Source: Zoogloea sp035335645
Lineage (GTDB): Bacteria > Pseudomonadota > Gammaproteobacteria > Burkholderiales > Rhodocyclaceae
Direction of reading: 5' to 3'
Length of the DNA stretch: 17,743 bases
NCBI GenBank assembly: GCA_035335645.1
Contig: DAOQMM010000075.1
Coordinates: 1-17,743 of the forward strand
The stretch's first letter is position 1. Each line of letters starts with the position of its first letter. Of the stretch, positions 1-12,028 are shown one piece after another. The notes under the pieces are model-generated. The model did no database searches and was not told where the DNA came from. It worked only from the letters and a program-made list of their open reading frames with translations. Both the position numbers and the translations under genes were made by a program.

Positions 1-519
1 CCTTCCCGAGTCGTCCTGGTGGGCATGCCGGGTTCAGGCAAGACGACGGTTGGTCGGGAACTGGCCAAGCGTCTCGGCATGCGCTTCCTCGATACCGACC
101 ACGAGATCGAGGTGCGCACGGGCGTCAAGATTCCAACCATTTTCGAGATCGAGGGTGAAGCCGGGTTCCGGCGCCGGGAGACCCAGACCCTCGACGCCCT
201 CACGGGCGAAACGGGCGTCGTGCTGGCGACTGGCGGAGGCGCCGTGATCGCAGCAGAAAACCGTCAGATGCTTGCGGCCCGCGGTGTCGTCGTTTACCTG
301 AATGTGCCGCCCCACATCCTTTGGGAGCGCACCCGCCACGACCGTACGCGGCCGCTGCTGCAGGTGGCCGACCCAAAGGCGCGCTTGCAGCAGCTGTTCG
401 CCGAGCGGGATCCCTTTTATCGAGAGGTGGCGCACATCATCGTCGAGGGCGGGCGGGGGACCCCCGCTGCCATGGTGCGCACCATCGAGCGCGAAATCCA
501 GGAACTATGCGCACACTGA
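1..519 (+). CDS. aroK: Shikimate kinase (5'-partial)
   Basis: Shikimate kinase phosphorylates shikimate to shikimate 3-phosphate with ATP in the cytosolic shikimate pathway. The reading frame is already open at base 1, before the Walker A loop, and no suitable start lies inside the window, so the first few codons are missing; GTG at 19 would cut off the first beta strand (visible residues PSRVVLVG). Numbering from the first visible codon, the P-loop GMPGSGKTT is at 8-16, the shikimate-binding DTD at 31-33, an arginine cluster FRRRE at 56-60, the GGG motif at 78-80, and the lid arginines in RTRPLL further on. About 172 visible residues match the family length of roughly 170-180. The stop overlaps the start of aroB by 13 nt, which suggests an operon and translational coupling. 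Identity is secure; aroK versus the paralog aroL rests on the aroB linkage. Confidence 0.95.
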   Translation, partial: PSRVVLVGMPGSGKTTVGRELAKRLGMRFLDTDHEIEVRTGVKIPTIFEIEGEAGFRRRETQTLDALTGETGVVLATGGGAVIAAENRQMLAARGVVVYLNVPPHILWERTRHDRTRPLLQVADPKARLQQLFAERDPFYREVAHIIVEGGRGTPAAMVRTIEREIQELCAH

Positions 520-1586
520 ACGTCGAACTGGCAGCGCGCCGCTATCCGATTCACATCGGCACCGGCTTGCTTGATCGCAGCGATCTGATCCTTCCCTTTC
601 TCAAGACCCCACGGGCTGCGGTCGTCACCAACGATGTGGTCGGGCCGCTCTATCTCGCACGTTTCAGTGCCGCCCTGCGTGCGGCCGGCGTCCGGGTGAC
701 CGAAATCGTCCTGCCCGATGGTGAAGCGCACAAGGATTGGCCGACACTCAACCTGATCTTCGACGGTCTGCTGGGTGAGCGATGCGATCGCGCCACAACC
801 GTCATCGCCCTTGGTGGCGGAGTCGTCGGCGATATGGCCGGCTTCGCCGCATCGGCCTACCAGCGGGGTGTGCCCTTCATCCAGGTGCCGACTACGCTGC
901 TGTCCCAGGTGGATTCCTCGGTGGGTGGCAAGACTGCCATCAACCACCCGCTTGGCAAGAACATGATCGGTGCCTTTTACCAGCCGCGGCTGGTCCTGGC
1001 CGATACCTCGGTGCTGTCCACGCTGCCGGATCGGGAACTGCGCGCCGGCGTCGCCGAAGTCATCAAGTATGGCTTGATCCGCGACCTGCCTTTTCTCGAG
1101 TGGCTGGAGGCGAATCTCGACCGGCTGCTGCACCGCGACGGGGATGTGCTGGCCGAAGCCATCGAGCGTTCGTGCCGCAATAAGGCCGAAGTCGTTGTCG
1201 CCGACGAAACCGAGCAGGGTGAGCGGGCCCTTCTCAATCTCGGTCACACGTTCGGCCACGCCATCGAGACCGGCCTCGGTTACGGGGAATGGCTGCATGG
1301 TGAGGCGGTCGCCGCCGGGGCCGTCATGGCTGCCGAACTGTCACGCCGGCTGGGTTGGCTGTCGACGGCCGATGTGACCCGTGTGCGCGAGATCCACGCC
1401 CGGGCCGGCCTGCCCGTGCGGGGTGCGGCGCTGGGGGCTGACCGCTATCTCGAACTCATGGCGCACGACAAGAAGGTCAGTAATGGCACCCTCCGGCTCG
1501 TCCTCCTCAAAGCGATCGGCCGTGCCGTGGTGACGGCCGAAGCGCCGATAGATGCCGTCCGCGCCAGCATCGACGCCTGCTGCTGA
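507..1586 (+). CDS. aroB: 3-dehydroquinate synthase
   Basis: This NAD- and metal-dependent cytosolic enzyme converts DAHP to 3-dehydroquinate, the second step of the shikimate pathway. The ATG at 507 gives 359 residues, the usual family length, starting MRTLNVEL; the frame stays open upstream to 321, but that part lies inside aroK and adds no family sequence. Visible signatures are the glycine-rich NAD motif GGGVVGDMAG at 103-112, the QVPTTLLSQVDSSVGGKT stretch near 126-143, and the predicted metal ligands E184 (VAEVIKYG), H247 (LGHTFGH) and H264 (LHGEAV). Nothing in the active site seems to be missing. It overlaps aroK by 13 nt and is followed by dgt after 7 nt, so the three are probably co-transcribed. 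No separate promoter is visible between them. Confidence 0.97.
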   Translation: MRTLNVELAARRYPIHIGTGLLDRSDLILPFLKTPRAAVVTNDVVGPLYLARFSAALRAAGVRVTEIVLPDGEAHKDWPTLNLIFDGLLGERCDRATTVIALGGGVVGDMAGFAASAYQRGVPFIQVPTTLLSQVDSSVGGKTAINHPLGKNMIGAFYQPRLVLADTSVLSTLPDRELRAGVAEVIKYGLIRDLPFLEWLEANLDRLLHRDGDVLAEAIERSCRNKAEVVVADETEQGERALLNLGHTFGHAIETGLGYGEWLHGEAVAAGAVMAAELSRRLGWLSTADVTRVREIHARAGLPVRGAALGADRYLELMAHDKKVSNGTLRLVLLKAIGRAVVTAEAPIDAVRASIDACC

Positions 1587-1593
1587 AGCCGCG

Positions 1594-2718
1594 ATGAGTG
1601 TGCTCGCCCCCTACGCCGTCACCGAAGCGGTTTCCCGGGGCCGCAGGATTCCAGAAGCCCCGCCCGCTGCACGGGGCGAGTTTCAGCGCGATCGGGACCG
1701 CATCGTCCATTCAACGGCTTTCCGCCGGCTTGAATACAAGACCCAGGTCTTCGTCAATCACGAAGGCGACCTCTTCCGCACGCGGCTCACCCACAGCATC
1801 GAGGTCGCGCAGATCACCCGGACCATCGCCCGTGCGCTGCATCTCAACGAGGACCTCGCCGAGGCGGTCGCGCTGGCCCACGACCTCGGCCACACGCCCT
1901 TCGGCCACGCTGGCCAGGAGGCACTCAACGCCTGCATGAAGGACTACGGGGGGTTCGAGCACAACCTCCAGTCCCTGCGAACGGTAGACGTGCTGGAGGA
2001 GAGCTACGCCGCCTTCGACGGTCTCAACCTGATGTTTGAAACGCGGGAAGGCATCCTCAAGCACTGTTCACCCAAGAACGCCGAGTTGCTCGGTGACGTT
2101 GGCCGGCGCTTCCTGGAAGGACGTCAGCCCTCGCTGGAGGCCCAGCTCGCCAATCTGGCGGATGAGATCGCCTACAACAATCACGACGTGGACGATGGAT
2201 TGCGCTCGGGTCTGATCACCCTCGAGCAACTCGACGATGTGCCCGTCTTTGCGCGCAACCGGCGGTCCGTCGAACAAGAATATCCGGGGCTCTCGGGGCG
2301 CCGCCTGGTCCATGAGACGATCCGCCGCATGATCAACCTGATGGCCGTGGACCTGATCCGCCAGTCGACCACCAACATTGCTGCGTCCGGCGTCGCGAGC
2401 ACCGGCGACGTGGCCTCGGCGCCCAGGCTGCTGGCCTTCAGTGCCGATCTGTTGCCGGATCTGCGCGTCCTCAAGACCTTTCTGCGGGAAAACCTCTACT
2501 GGCACTATCAGGTGCTGCGCATGACCGACAAGGCGCGGCGCATCATCCACGATCTCTTTGGCGCCTTCATGAACGATCCGCGCCTGCTGCCGCCCCAGTA
2601 TCAGCAGATGGCGCGCCAGGATACGCCGCGGGCGATCGCCGACTACATCGCCGGAATGACTGACCGCTATGCCATGAAGGAACACCGGCGCCTCTTCGCC
2701 GTCGGCGAGATTCATTGA
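1594..2718 (+). CDS. dgt: dGTPase-like HD-domain triphosphohydrolase
   Basis: This is a deoxyguanosinetriphosphate triphosphohydrolase-like protein of the HD superfamily. Family members split dGTP or other dNTPs into nucleoside and tripolyphosphate; the exact substrate here cannot be read from sequence. The 374-residue protein has the conserved N-terminal block FRRLEYKTQVF at 43-53, then metal-binding H67 (RLTHSIEV) and the H96-D97 pair with H100 in HDLGHTPFGH at 96-105. A later ADEIAYNNHD block supplies the expected distal aspartate. I chose the ATG at 1594 because it follows the aroB stop by 7 nt and gives MSVLAPYAV; an in-frame ATG at 1552 inside aroB would add 14 unlikely residues. No strong ribosome binding site is visible, consistent with translation continuing from aroB. 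The aroK-aroB-dgt order is common in betaproteobacteria. Confidence 0.92.
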   Translation: MSVLAPYAVTEAVSRGRRIPEAPPAARGEFQRDRDRIVHSTAFRRLEYKTQVFVNHEGDLFRTRLTHSIEVAQITRTIARALHLNEDLAEAVALAHDLGHTPFGHAGQEALNACMKDYGGFEHNLQSLRTVDVLEESYAAFDGLNLMFETREGILKHCSPKNAELLGDVGRRFLEGRQPSLEAQLANLADEIAYNNHDVDDGLRSGLITLEQLDDVPVFARNRRSVEQEYPGLSGRRLVHETIRRMINLMAVDLIRQSTTNIAASGVASTGDVASAPRLLAFSADLLPDLRVLKTFLRENLYWHYQVLRMTDKARRIIHDLFGAFMNDPRLLPPQYQQMARQDTPRAIADYIAGMTDRYAMKEHRRLFAVGEIH

Positions 2719-2729
2719 GCGCCGCACGG

Positions 2730-2749
2730 TTTTTTCGCGCTGCAAAAAA
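2730..2749. repeat. AT-rich inverted repeat, possible UP element
   Basis: Six T (2730-2735) are mirrored by six A (2744-2749) around an 8-nt centre just after dgt. No GC-rich stem precedes the T run, so it does not look like an intrinsic terminator. The A tract ends 4 nt before the proposed -35 box of gltB, so it may act as an UP-like element. This is inference from position. Confidence 0.3.
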
Positions 2750-2752
2750 TCC

Positions 2753-2782
2753 TTGAACCACAAGGCCCTGCGGCGGTATATT
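2753..2782 (+). promoter_or_regulatory. Putative sigma70 promoter of gltBD
   Basis: TTGAAC (2753-2758) and TATATT (2777-2782) are separated by 18 nt, close to the sigma70 consensus, and an A tract lies directly upstream. Transcription would start near 2789, giving a leader of about 160 nt before gltB. It is the best promoter match in the 234-nt gap between dgt and gltB. Predicted by pattern only. Confidence 0.6.
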
Positions 2783-2830
2783 CGACCCTCGCCCAATGTG
2801 TTTGAACGGTCTCCTCGTCGGGATCTCTCG

Positions 2831-2861
2831 AAGCCGGCATGCTTGCGCCCGCCGGCTTTTT
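2831..2861 (+). terminator. Intrinsic terminator-like hairpin in the gltB leader
   Basis: AAGCCGGC (2831-2838) pairs perfectly with GCCGGCTT (2851-2858) around a 12-nt loop, and the stem runs into five T (2857-2861). It may simply end the aroK-aroB-dgt transcript. However, it lies about 40-70 nt downstream of the proposed gltB promoter, so it could also act as an attenuator or end a short leader RNA. Confidence 0.7.
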
Positions 2862-2896
2862 CACGGTTCGGACGGGGCATTTTCCGCAGTTTGTAA

Positions 2897-2924
2897 GGCC
2901 GGTAAACCTCCGATGGAGGGGGCC
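2897..2924 (+). promoter_or_regulatory. Second leader hairpin upstream of gltB
   Basis: CCTCC (2907-2911) pairs with GGAGG (2915-2919) over a GAT loop. GGCC at 2897-2900 can pair with GGCC at 2921-2924 outside it, with an asymmetric internal loop. The GGAGG resembles a Shine-Dalgarno sequence but lies 33 nt before the gltB ATG, too far to serve it. The nearer AGGA at 2941-2944, 8 nt before the ATG, is the likely ribosome binding site. Any regulatory role is speculative. Confidence 0.35.
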
Positions 2925-2952
2925 GGTGCGTGTTGTGTCGAGGAAAAACAAG

Positions 2953-7626
<4,674 letters not shown>

Positions 7627-7627
7627 C

Positions 7628-9091
7628 ATGGGCAAGCCCACTGGATTTCTCGAGTTCCAGCGCCTCTCCGAGGCCTATGCTCCGGTCGAGGAGCGACTCA
7701 AGCACTACAAGGAGTTCGTCTGTACGCTGAAGGACGATGAAGCGGCCCGACAGGGCGCGCGCTGCATGGACTGCGGCATCCCCTTCTGCAACAACGGCTG
7801 CCCGGTGAACAACATCATTCCCGACTGGAATGATCTGGTGTTCCGCGGTCAGTGGGAGCAGGCCATCGAGGTGCTGCATTCCACCAACAACTTTCCGGAC
7901 TTCACCGGCCGCATCTGTCCGGCGCCCTGTGAGGCGGCGTGCACCCTCAACATCAACACCGATGCGGTGGGCATCAAGTCCATCGAGCACGCCATCATCG
8001 ACAAGGCCTGGGAAAGCGGCTGGATCAAGCCCCAGCCGGCCGCGGTCAAGACCGGCAAGAAGGTCGCCATCGTCGGTTCCGGACCGGCCGGTCTGGCGGC
8101 GGCCCAGCAGCTCGCCCGCGTCGGGCACGATGTGACGGTGTTCGAGAAGAGCAGCCGCATCGGCGGTCTGCTGCGCTACGGCATTCCCGACTTCAAGATG
8201 GAGAAGTCCCACATCGACCGTCGCGTGGCGCAGATGGAGGCGGAGGGCGTGACCTTCCGCACCCAGGTCTGCGTGGGGGCCAAGCCTGGCCTGACCGGCA
8301 TCAACGACGATTCCGTCGAGGTGGTCAGTGCTGACCAGCTTACCCGCGAGTTCGACGCGGTGATCCTTGCTGCGGGCTCCGAAGTCCCCCGCGACCTGCC
8401 GGTTCCCGGCCGCGAGCTGAAGGGCGTCCACTTTGCGCTGGAGCTGCTGATCCCGCAGAACAAGGAAGTCGCCGGCGAAGACAAGAATCCGATCTCGGCG
8501 GCCGGCAAGCACGTCATCGTGATCGGCGGCGGCGATACCGGTTCCGACTGTGTCGGCACCTCCAATCGTCACGGCGCCCTGTCGGTCACCCAGTTCGAGG
8601 TGATGCCCCAGCCGCCGGCCGAGGAAAACCGTCCGCTCACCTGGCCCTACTGGCCGATCAAGCTGCGCACGTCCTCGTCCCACGACGAAGGGTGCAACCG
8701 CGAGTTCGCCGTGTCCACCAAAGAATTCATCGGTGAGAACGGCCAGGTCAAGGCCCTGCGTACCGTCCAGCTGGAGTGGAAGGACGGCAAACCCTCCGAA
8801 GTGCCAGGTTCCGTGCGCGAACTGCCGGCGGATCTGGTGCTTTTCGCGATGGGCTTCACCAACCCGGTGGCGTCCCTGCTGGAGGCCTTCGGTGTCGACA
8901 AGGACGGCCGCGGCAACGCCAAGGCGAGCACCGATGGCGTCGGCTGCTACGCCACCAACGTGCCCAAGGTCTTCGCTGCCGGTGACGTCCGGCGGGGCCA
9001 GTCACTGGTGGTGTGGGCGATCCGCGAAGGTCGTCAGGCCGCCCGGGAGGTGGATACCTTCCTGATGGGTTCTTCCGTCCTGCCCCGCTGA
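7628..9091 (+). CDS. gltD: Glutamate synthase (NADPH) small subunit
   Basis: GltD is the beta subunit of glutamate synthase: it oxidises NADPH through FAD and passes electrons via 4Fe-4S clusters to the FMN and 3Fe-4S centre of GltB. The 487 residues are the usual length. Two N-terminal cysteine groups are visible: C46, C49, C54 and C58 (CMDCGIPFCNNGCP), and C97, C101 and C105 (CPAPCEAAC). The FAD dinucleotide fold starts at about 146 with GSGPAG at 150-155 followed by RIGGLLRYGIPDFK. The NADPH-binding fold has IGGGDTGSDCVG at about 299-310. The C-terminal AAGDVRRGQSLVVWAIREG is the typical closing flavin segment. It starts 1 nt after the gltB stop, so the subunits should be made together in equal amounts. 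It ends the operon, with hairpins downstream facing the convergent ackA. Confidence 0.98.
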   Translation: MGKPTGFLEFQRLSEAYAPVEERLKHYKEFVCTLKDDEAARQGARCMDCGIPFCNNGCPVNNIIPDWNDLVFRGQWEQAIEVLHSTNNFPDFTGRICPAPCEAACTLNINTDAVGIKSIEHAIIDKAWESGWIKPQPAAVKTGKKVAIVGSGPAGLAAAQQLARVGHDVTVFEKSSRIGGLLRYGIPDFKMEKSHIDRRVAQMEAEGVTFRTQVCVGAKPGLTGINDDSVEVVSADQLTREFDAVILAAGSEVPRDLPVPGRELKGVHFALELLIPQNKEVAGEDKNPISAAGKHVIVIGGGDTGSDCVGTSNRHGALSVTQFEVMPQPPAEENRPLTWPYWPIKLRTSSSHDEGCNREFAVSTKEFIGENGQVKALRTVQLEWKDGKPSEVPGSVRELPADLVLFAMGFTNPVASLLEAFGVDKDGRGNAKASTDGVGCYATNVPKVFAAGDVRRGQSLVVWAIREGRQAAREVDTFLMGSSVLPR

Positions 9092-9096
9092 GGATT

Positions 9097-9116
9097 CGCC
9101 CCCGGATGCGGGGGCG
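9097..9116 (+). other. GC-only hairpin after gltD
   Basis: CGCCCCC (9097-9103) pairs perfectly with GGGGGCG (9110-9116) over a 6-nt loop, beginning 5 nt after the gltD stop. It lacks a T run, so on its own it is probably not a full intrinsic terminator. It may protect the mRNA 3' end or assist the stronger hairpin at 9161-9189. Confidence 0.45.
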
Positions 9117-9160
9117 CTTCCGGGGTTTCCGGCACTTAGACGGTGTCGGGGACCCCAGTG

Positions 9161-9189
9161 AAAAGGCCCGGTCTTGAACCGGGCCTTTT
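9161..9189. terminator. Bidirectional intrinsic terminator between gltD and ackA
   Basis: A perfect 12-bp stem (9161-9172 with 9178-9189) encloses a 5-nt loop. Its outer part is AAAA/TTTT, so both strands read a GC-rich hairpin ending in U. It sits between the convergent gltD (+) and ackA (-) stops and should end both transcripts. Confidence 0.9.
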
Positions 9190-9212
9190 CATGTCTGGAC
9201 GTCCGTTCGGGC

Positions 9213-10412
9213 TTAGGCGAGTCCGAGCAGTTCCACCGTGTGGTGGGCGATCATCCATTCTTCGTTGGTGGGGACCACCAGCACTTCCACGCTGCTGTCC
9301 TTGGCGTGGATGCGCGTGGCGTGGCGCTGGTTGGCGGCCGGGTAGAGGTGCAGGCCGGTCCACGCCAGCCATTCGGCAATGCGCGCGCGAATCGGCGCCG
9401 CGTGTTCGCCGATGCCGCCGGTGAACACCAGCGCATCCAGACCGCCGGCGGCCATGGTGAGTTGGCCGATCATGCAGGCCGCACGGTAGCAGAACAGTTC
9501 GATGGCCTCCTGGGCGGCGATCTCGTCGGATTCGAGCAGGGCGCGCATATCCTGGCTGATGCCGGAGACGCCGAGCAGGCCGGACTGCTTGTAGACCAGA
9601 TTGCTCAGGGCCTTGGCGTCCATGCCTTTCTGTTCGATGAGGTGCAGGATCACGCCCGGATCGAGGGACCCGGTACGGGTGCCCATCATCAGGCCATCCA
9701 CGGCGGTGAAGCCCATGCTGGTGTCACGGGAGAGTCCGTCGCGCAGGGCGCACATGCTCGCGCCGTTACCCAGGTGGGCGACGACGATGGGGCCGTGGGC
9801 CTTTTCCTCGCCGAGCAGGTCGGGGAGCTGGCGCGACACGAACTCGTAGGACAGGCCGTGGAAGCCGTAGCGCTTGACACCTTCGTCGAACAGCGCGCGG
9901 GGCAGCGGGAAGCGCTCGGCCACCGGCAGGCGGGTGCGATGGAAGGCCGTGTCGAAGCAGCCCACCTGGCGCACATCGGGCATCAGCGTAAAGAGCGACT
10001 TGATGGCCCGCAGGTTGTGGGGCTGGTGCAGCGGCGCGAGGGGAATCAGGGTTTCCAGCGCACCGACCACGTCCGGCGTCAGCGCCACGGGCGCGCCGTA
10101 CTGGTCGCCGCCATGGACGATGCGGTGCCCGGCGGCGACGATGTCCACGCCGGGGCTATGGCGACGGATCCAGTCGAAGACGAATTCCAGCGCGTTGCGG
10201 TGCTGGGTGTTCTGGTCGGTGCCGGGGGCAATGGGCAGGGCTTCGGTGAAGCGTTCGCCGGAGTGGGTGTCCTTGGCGTGCATCAGCGGCTCGGCGCCGA
10301 TGCCTTCCACCTGGCCGGACAGGCGCGGCGCGTCGGCGAGCCGCGGGGCCAGCGGGAAGAGGGCGAACTTGAGGCTGGACGAGCCGGCGTTGAGGATCAG
10401 GATGGCTTTCAT
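9213..10412 (-). CDS. ackA: Acetate kinase
   Basis: AckA transfers phosphate between acetyl phosphate and ADP, giving acetate and ATP, or the reverse during acetate activation. The 399-residue protein has standard length and the full ASKHA-type motif set: NAGSSSLKF at 8-16, GHRIVHGGD with the catalytic arginine, VAHLGNGAS with the active-site histidine, DTSMGFTAVDGLMMGTRTG, and the C-terminal GGIGEHAAPIR. Its ATG overlaps the stop of the upstream phosphotransacylase gene (ATGA, 10409-10412), so the two are probably translationally coupled and make and use the same acyl phosphate. Because the partner enzyme resembles phosphate butyryltransferases as well as acetyltransferases, propionate or butyrate could also be substrates; length and motifs favour acetate kinase over butyrate kinase. 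The transcript should end at the shared hairpin 24 nt after the stop. Confidence 0.95.
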   Translation of the reverse strand: MKAILILNAGSSSLKFALFPLAPRLADAPRLSGQVEGIGAEPLMHAKDTHSGERFTEALPIAPGTDQNTQHRNALEFVFDWIRRHSPGVDIVAAGHRIVHGGDQYGAPVALTPDVVGALETLIPLAPLHQPHNLRAIKSLFTLMPDVRQVGCFDTAFHRTRLPVAERFPLPRALFDEGVKRYGFHGLSYEFVSRQLPDLLGEEKAHGPIVVAHLGNGASMCALRDGLSRDTSMGFTAVDGLMMGTRTGSLDPGVILHLIEQKGMDAKALSNLVYKQSGLLGVSGISQDMRALLESDEIAAQEAIELFCYRAACMIGQLTMAAGGLDALVFTGGIGEHAAPIRARIAEWLAWTGLHLYPAANQRHATRIHAKDSSVEVLVVPTNEEWMIAHHTVELLGLA

Positions 10413-11821
10413 TTGCGCATTCCTTCGCGACGCTTGTGGGCCATGAGCTGGGCGATGGCGCAGGACGCGGTGCGCGTCTCGGCGGTGTCGGCCCGGCTGG
10501 TGAGCACGATGGGTACGCGGGCGCCGAGCACCACACCGGCCATCAGCGCGTCGGCCAGGTATTCAAGCTGCTTGGCGACCATGTTGCCGGACTCGAGATC
10601 GGGCACCACCAGGATGTCGGCCTGGCCGGCGACGGCGGAGCGGATGCCCTTGGTCTTGGCGGCGATCAGGGAGACGGCGTTGTCGAAGGCCAGCGGGCCG
10701 TCCAGCAGACCGCCCTTGATCTGACCCCGGTCGGCCATCTTGCACAGGGCGGCGGCGTCAAGGGTGGAGCGGATCTTCACGTTCACCGTTTCGACCGCTG
10801 AGAGGATGGCGACCTTGGGCTCGGGCACGCCCATCATGATGGCCAGCTCGATGGCGTTCTGGATGATGTGCACCTTGTCTTCCAGGGACGGTTCGATGTT
10901 GATGGCCGCGTCGGTGATGAGCAGCGGGTGCGGGTAGGTGGGCACGTCGGCCATGAAGACGTGGGAGATGCGCCGCGAGGTGCGCAGGCCGGTCTCCTTG
11001 GCGACGACTTCGCTCATCAGCTCGTCGGTGTGCAGGGAGCCCTTCATCAGCGCCTCGACCTCGCCGGTGCGGGCGAGGCGCACGGCGGTCTCGGCGGAGG
11101 CGTGGCTGTGGGGCACGTTGACGATGCGTACGCCATTGAGATCCAGATGCTCGCGCTCGGCCACTTCACGGATCTTGGCTTCGGGGCCGACCAGGACCGG
11201 GATCACCAGACCGGCATCCCGCGCCTGCAGCGGGCCGCGCAGGGATTCGGTGTCGCAAGGGTGGGCTACGGCGATGGGGATCGGGGCCAGGCCCTTGGTG
11301 AGTTCCAGCGCATGCAGGTAGCGCTGCTGGCGGTCGGAGATGGTGATCTCAGGCAGGGCGACGCGGGGGCGCTTGATCTTTTCGGTGGGGGCCATCACCT
11401 CGGCCGTGCCGTCGATGACCTTGAGGCCATCCTGATTCACGCACTGGCAATCCAGCAGCAGGTGGTGGTTGTGCTCGAAGCGGTGGGTGCAGGTGATGGT
11501 GACGGTCAGCGTGTCGCCGATGGTGATGGGCCTCCAGAATTTCAGCGTCTGGCCGACATACACCGTACCCGGCCCCGGAAACTCGGTGCCGAGGATGGAA
11601 GAGATGATCACGCTGCCCCACATGGAGTGGCCGACCACCTCACGGAACTGGCTGGAACGGGCGAATTCGGGGTCCACATGGGTCGGGTTCACGTCGCCGG
11701 ACATGACCGCGAAAAGATGGATGTCTTCCGGGCGCAGGGTGCGGACGAGATGGGCGCTGTCGCCCACCGCGATCTCGTCGAAGGTCCGGTTTTCGATGAA
11801 GTCGTGATTGGGGGTGTTCAT
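10409..11821 (-). CDS. Fused MaoC-like enoyl-CoA hydratase/phosphate acyltransferase
   Basis: This 470-residue protein has two enzymes in one chain. Residues about 13-140 form a MaoC-type hot-dog domain with the R-hydratase signature SGDVNPTH; D43, N45 and H48 match the catalytic residues. Such domains hydrate enoyl-CoA to (R)-3-hydroxyacyl-CoA or catalyse the reverse. Residues about 165-465 are a phosphate acetyl/butyryltransferase domain, with KGSLHTDELM, TDAAINIEPSLEDK, DGPLAFDNAVS and VPDLESGNMVAKQLEY, making acyl phosphate from acyl-CoA and phosphate. The architecture is known as bifunctional enoyl-CoA hydratase/phosphate acetyltransferase. I chose the ATG at 11821, with a weak GAGAG site upstream; an in-frame TTG at 11857 adds 12 non-conserved residues. 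AckA follows by ATGA overlap, so acyl phosphate can be cashed in for ATP. A role in polyhydroxyalkanoate or short-chain acyl-CoA metabolism is inference, and the true acyl chain is unknown. Confidence 0.9.
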   Translation of the reverse strand: MNTPNHDFIENRTFDEIAVGDSAHLVRTLRPEDIHLFAVMSGDVNPTHVDPEFARSSQFREVVGHSMWGSVIISSILGTEFPGPGTVYVGQTLKFWRPITIGDTLTVTITCTHRFEHNHHLLLDCQCVNQDGLKVIDGTAEVMAPTEKIKRPRVALPEITISDRQQRYLHALELTKGLAPIPIAVAHPCDTESLRGPLQARDAGLVIPVLVGPEAKIREVAEREHLDLNGVRIVNVPHSHASAETAVRLARTGEVEALMKGSLHTDELMSEVVAKETGLRTSRRISHVFMADVPTYPHPLLITDAAINIEPSLEDKVHIIQNAIELAIMMGVPEPKVAILSAVETVNVKIRSTLDAAALCKMADRGQIKGGLLDGPLAFDNAVSLIAAKTKGIRSAVAGQADILVVPDLESGNMVAKQLEYLADALMAGVVLGARVPIVLTSRADTAETRTASCAIAQLMAHKRREGMRK

Positions 11822-11864
11822 GGTGGTTCTCTCGGTTTTGCAACGCAGCAAGTACAAGCTTACG

Positions 11865-11876
11865 GTAGTGTGCTAC
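11865..11876. repeat. Short inverted repeat overlapping the operator candidate
   Basis: GTAG (11865-11868) and CTAC (11873-11876) flank TGTG, and the right arm overlaps the left end of the larger palindrome at 11874-11888. It may be part of a compound protein-binding site or chance. Confidence 0.25.
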
Positions 11877-11888
11877 TAAACTTTAGTA
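11874..11888. promoter_or_regulatory. Perfect 15-nt palindrome, candidate operator
   Basis: TACTAAA (11874-11880) and TTTAGTA (11882-11888) form a perfect 7-bp inverted repeat around one C. It is conspicuously AT-rich in a GC-rich region. It lies about 55 nt upstream of the hydratase/phosphotransacylase start and overlaps TAATAC, a -10-like hexamer on the minus strand (11891 down to 11886), for which no good -35 is visible. It is more than 100 nt upstream of the proposed glmU start point. Most likely it is a repressor site for the minus-strand operon; the cognate regulator is not in the window. Confidence 0.5.
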
Positions 11889-11982
11889 TTAGGCCAGTGG
11901 CGTGTTGCATCGCAGCGACAAAGGGCTGTTGTGACAAGTTGCGCACTCGTGGTGCAGGCCACAAATCGATGCAAATGCTCCG

Positions 11983-11991
11983 TGCTACACT
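11983..11991 (+). promoter_or_regulatory. Extended -10 promoter candidate for glmU
   Basis: TGC followed by TACACT (11986-11991) matches an extended -10 element (TGnTAnnnT). No strong -35 is seen at 17 nt, which extended -10 promoters can tolerate. Transcription would start near 11998, giving a leader of about 30 nt to the glmU ATG, with GGAAG at 12019-12023 as ribosome binding site. Confidence 0.5.
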
Positions 11992-12028
11992 CGCGCGCAT
12001 TCCATACCGAATGCATCCGGAAGACTCC

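Noticed and set aside
9174..10724. 516-codon plus-strand frame opposite ackA
   Set aside because: It is antisense to ackA and its partner, both with complete catalytic motifs; it shows repetitive Gly/His/Gln composition and no domain.
10868..12028. Long N-terminal extension of the glmU frame
   Set aside because: The frame is open but antisense to the phosphotransacylase gene and then crosses the divergent promoter region. GlmU homology begins at the ATG at 12029, which has a ribosome binding site.
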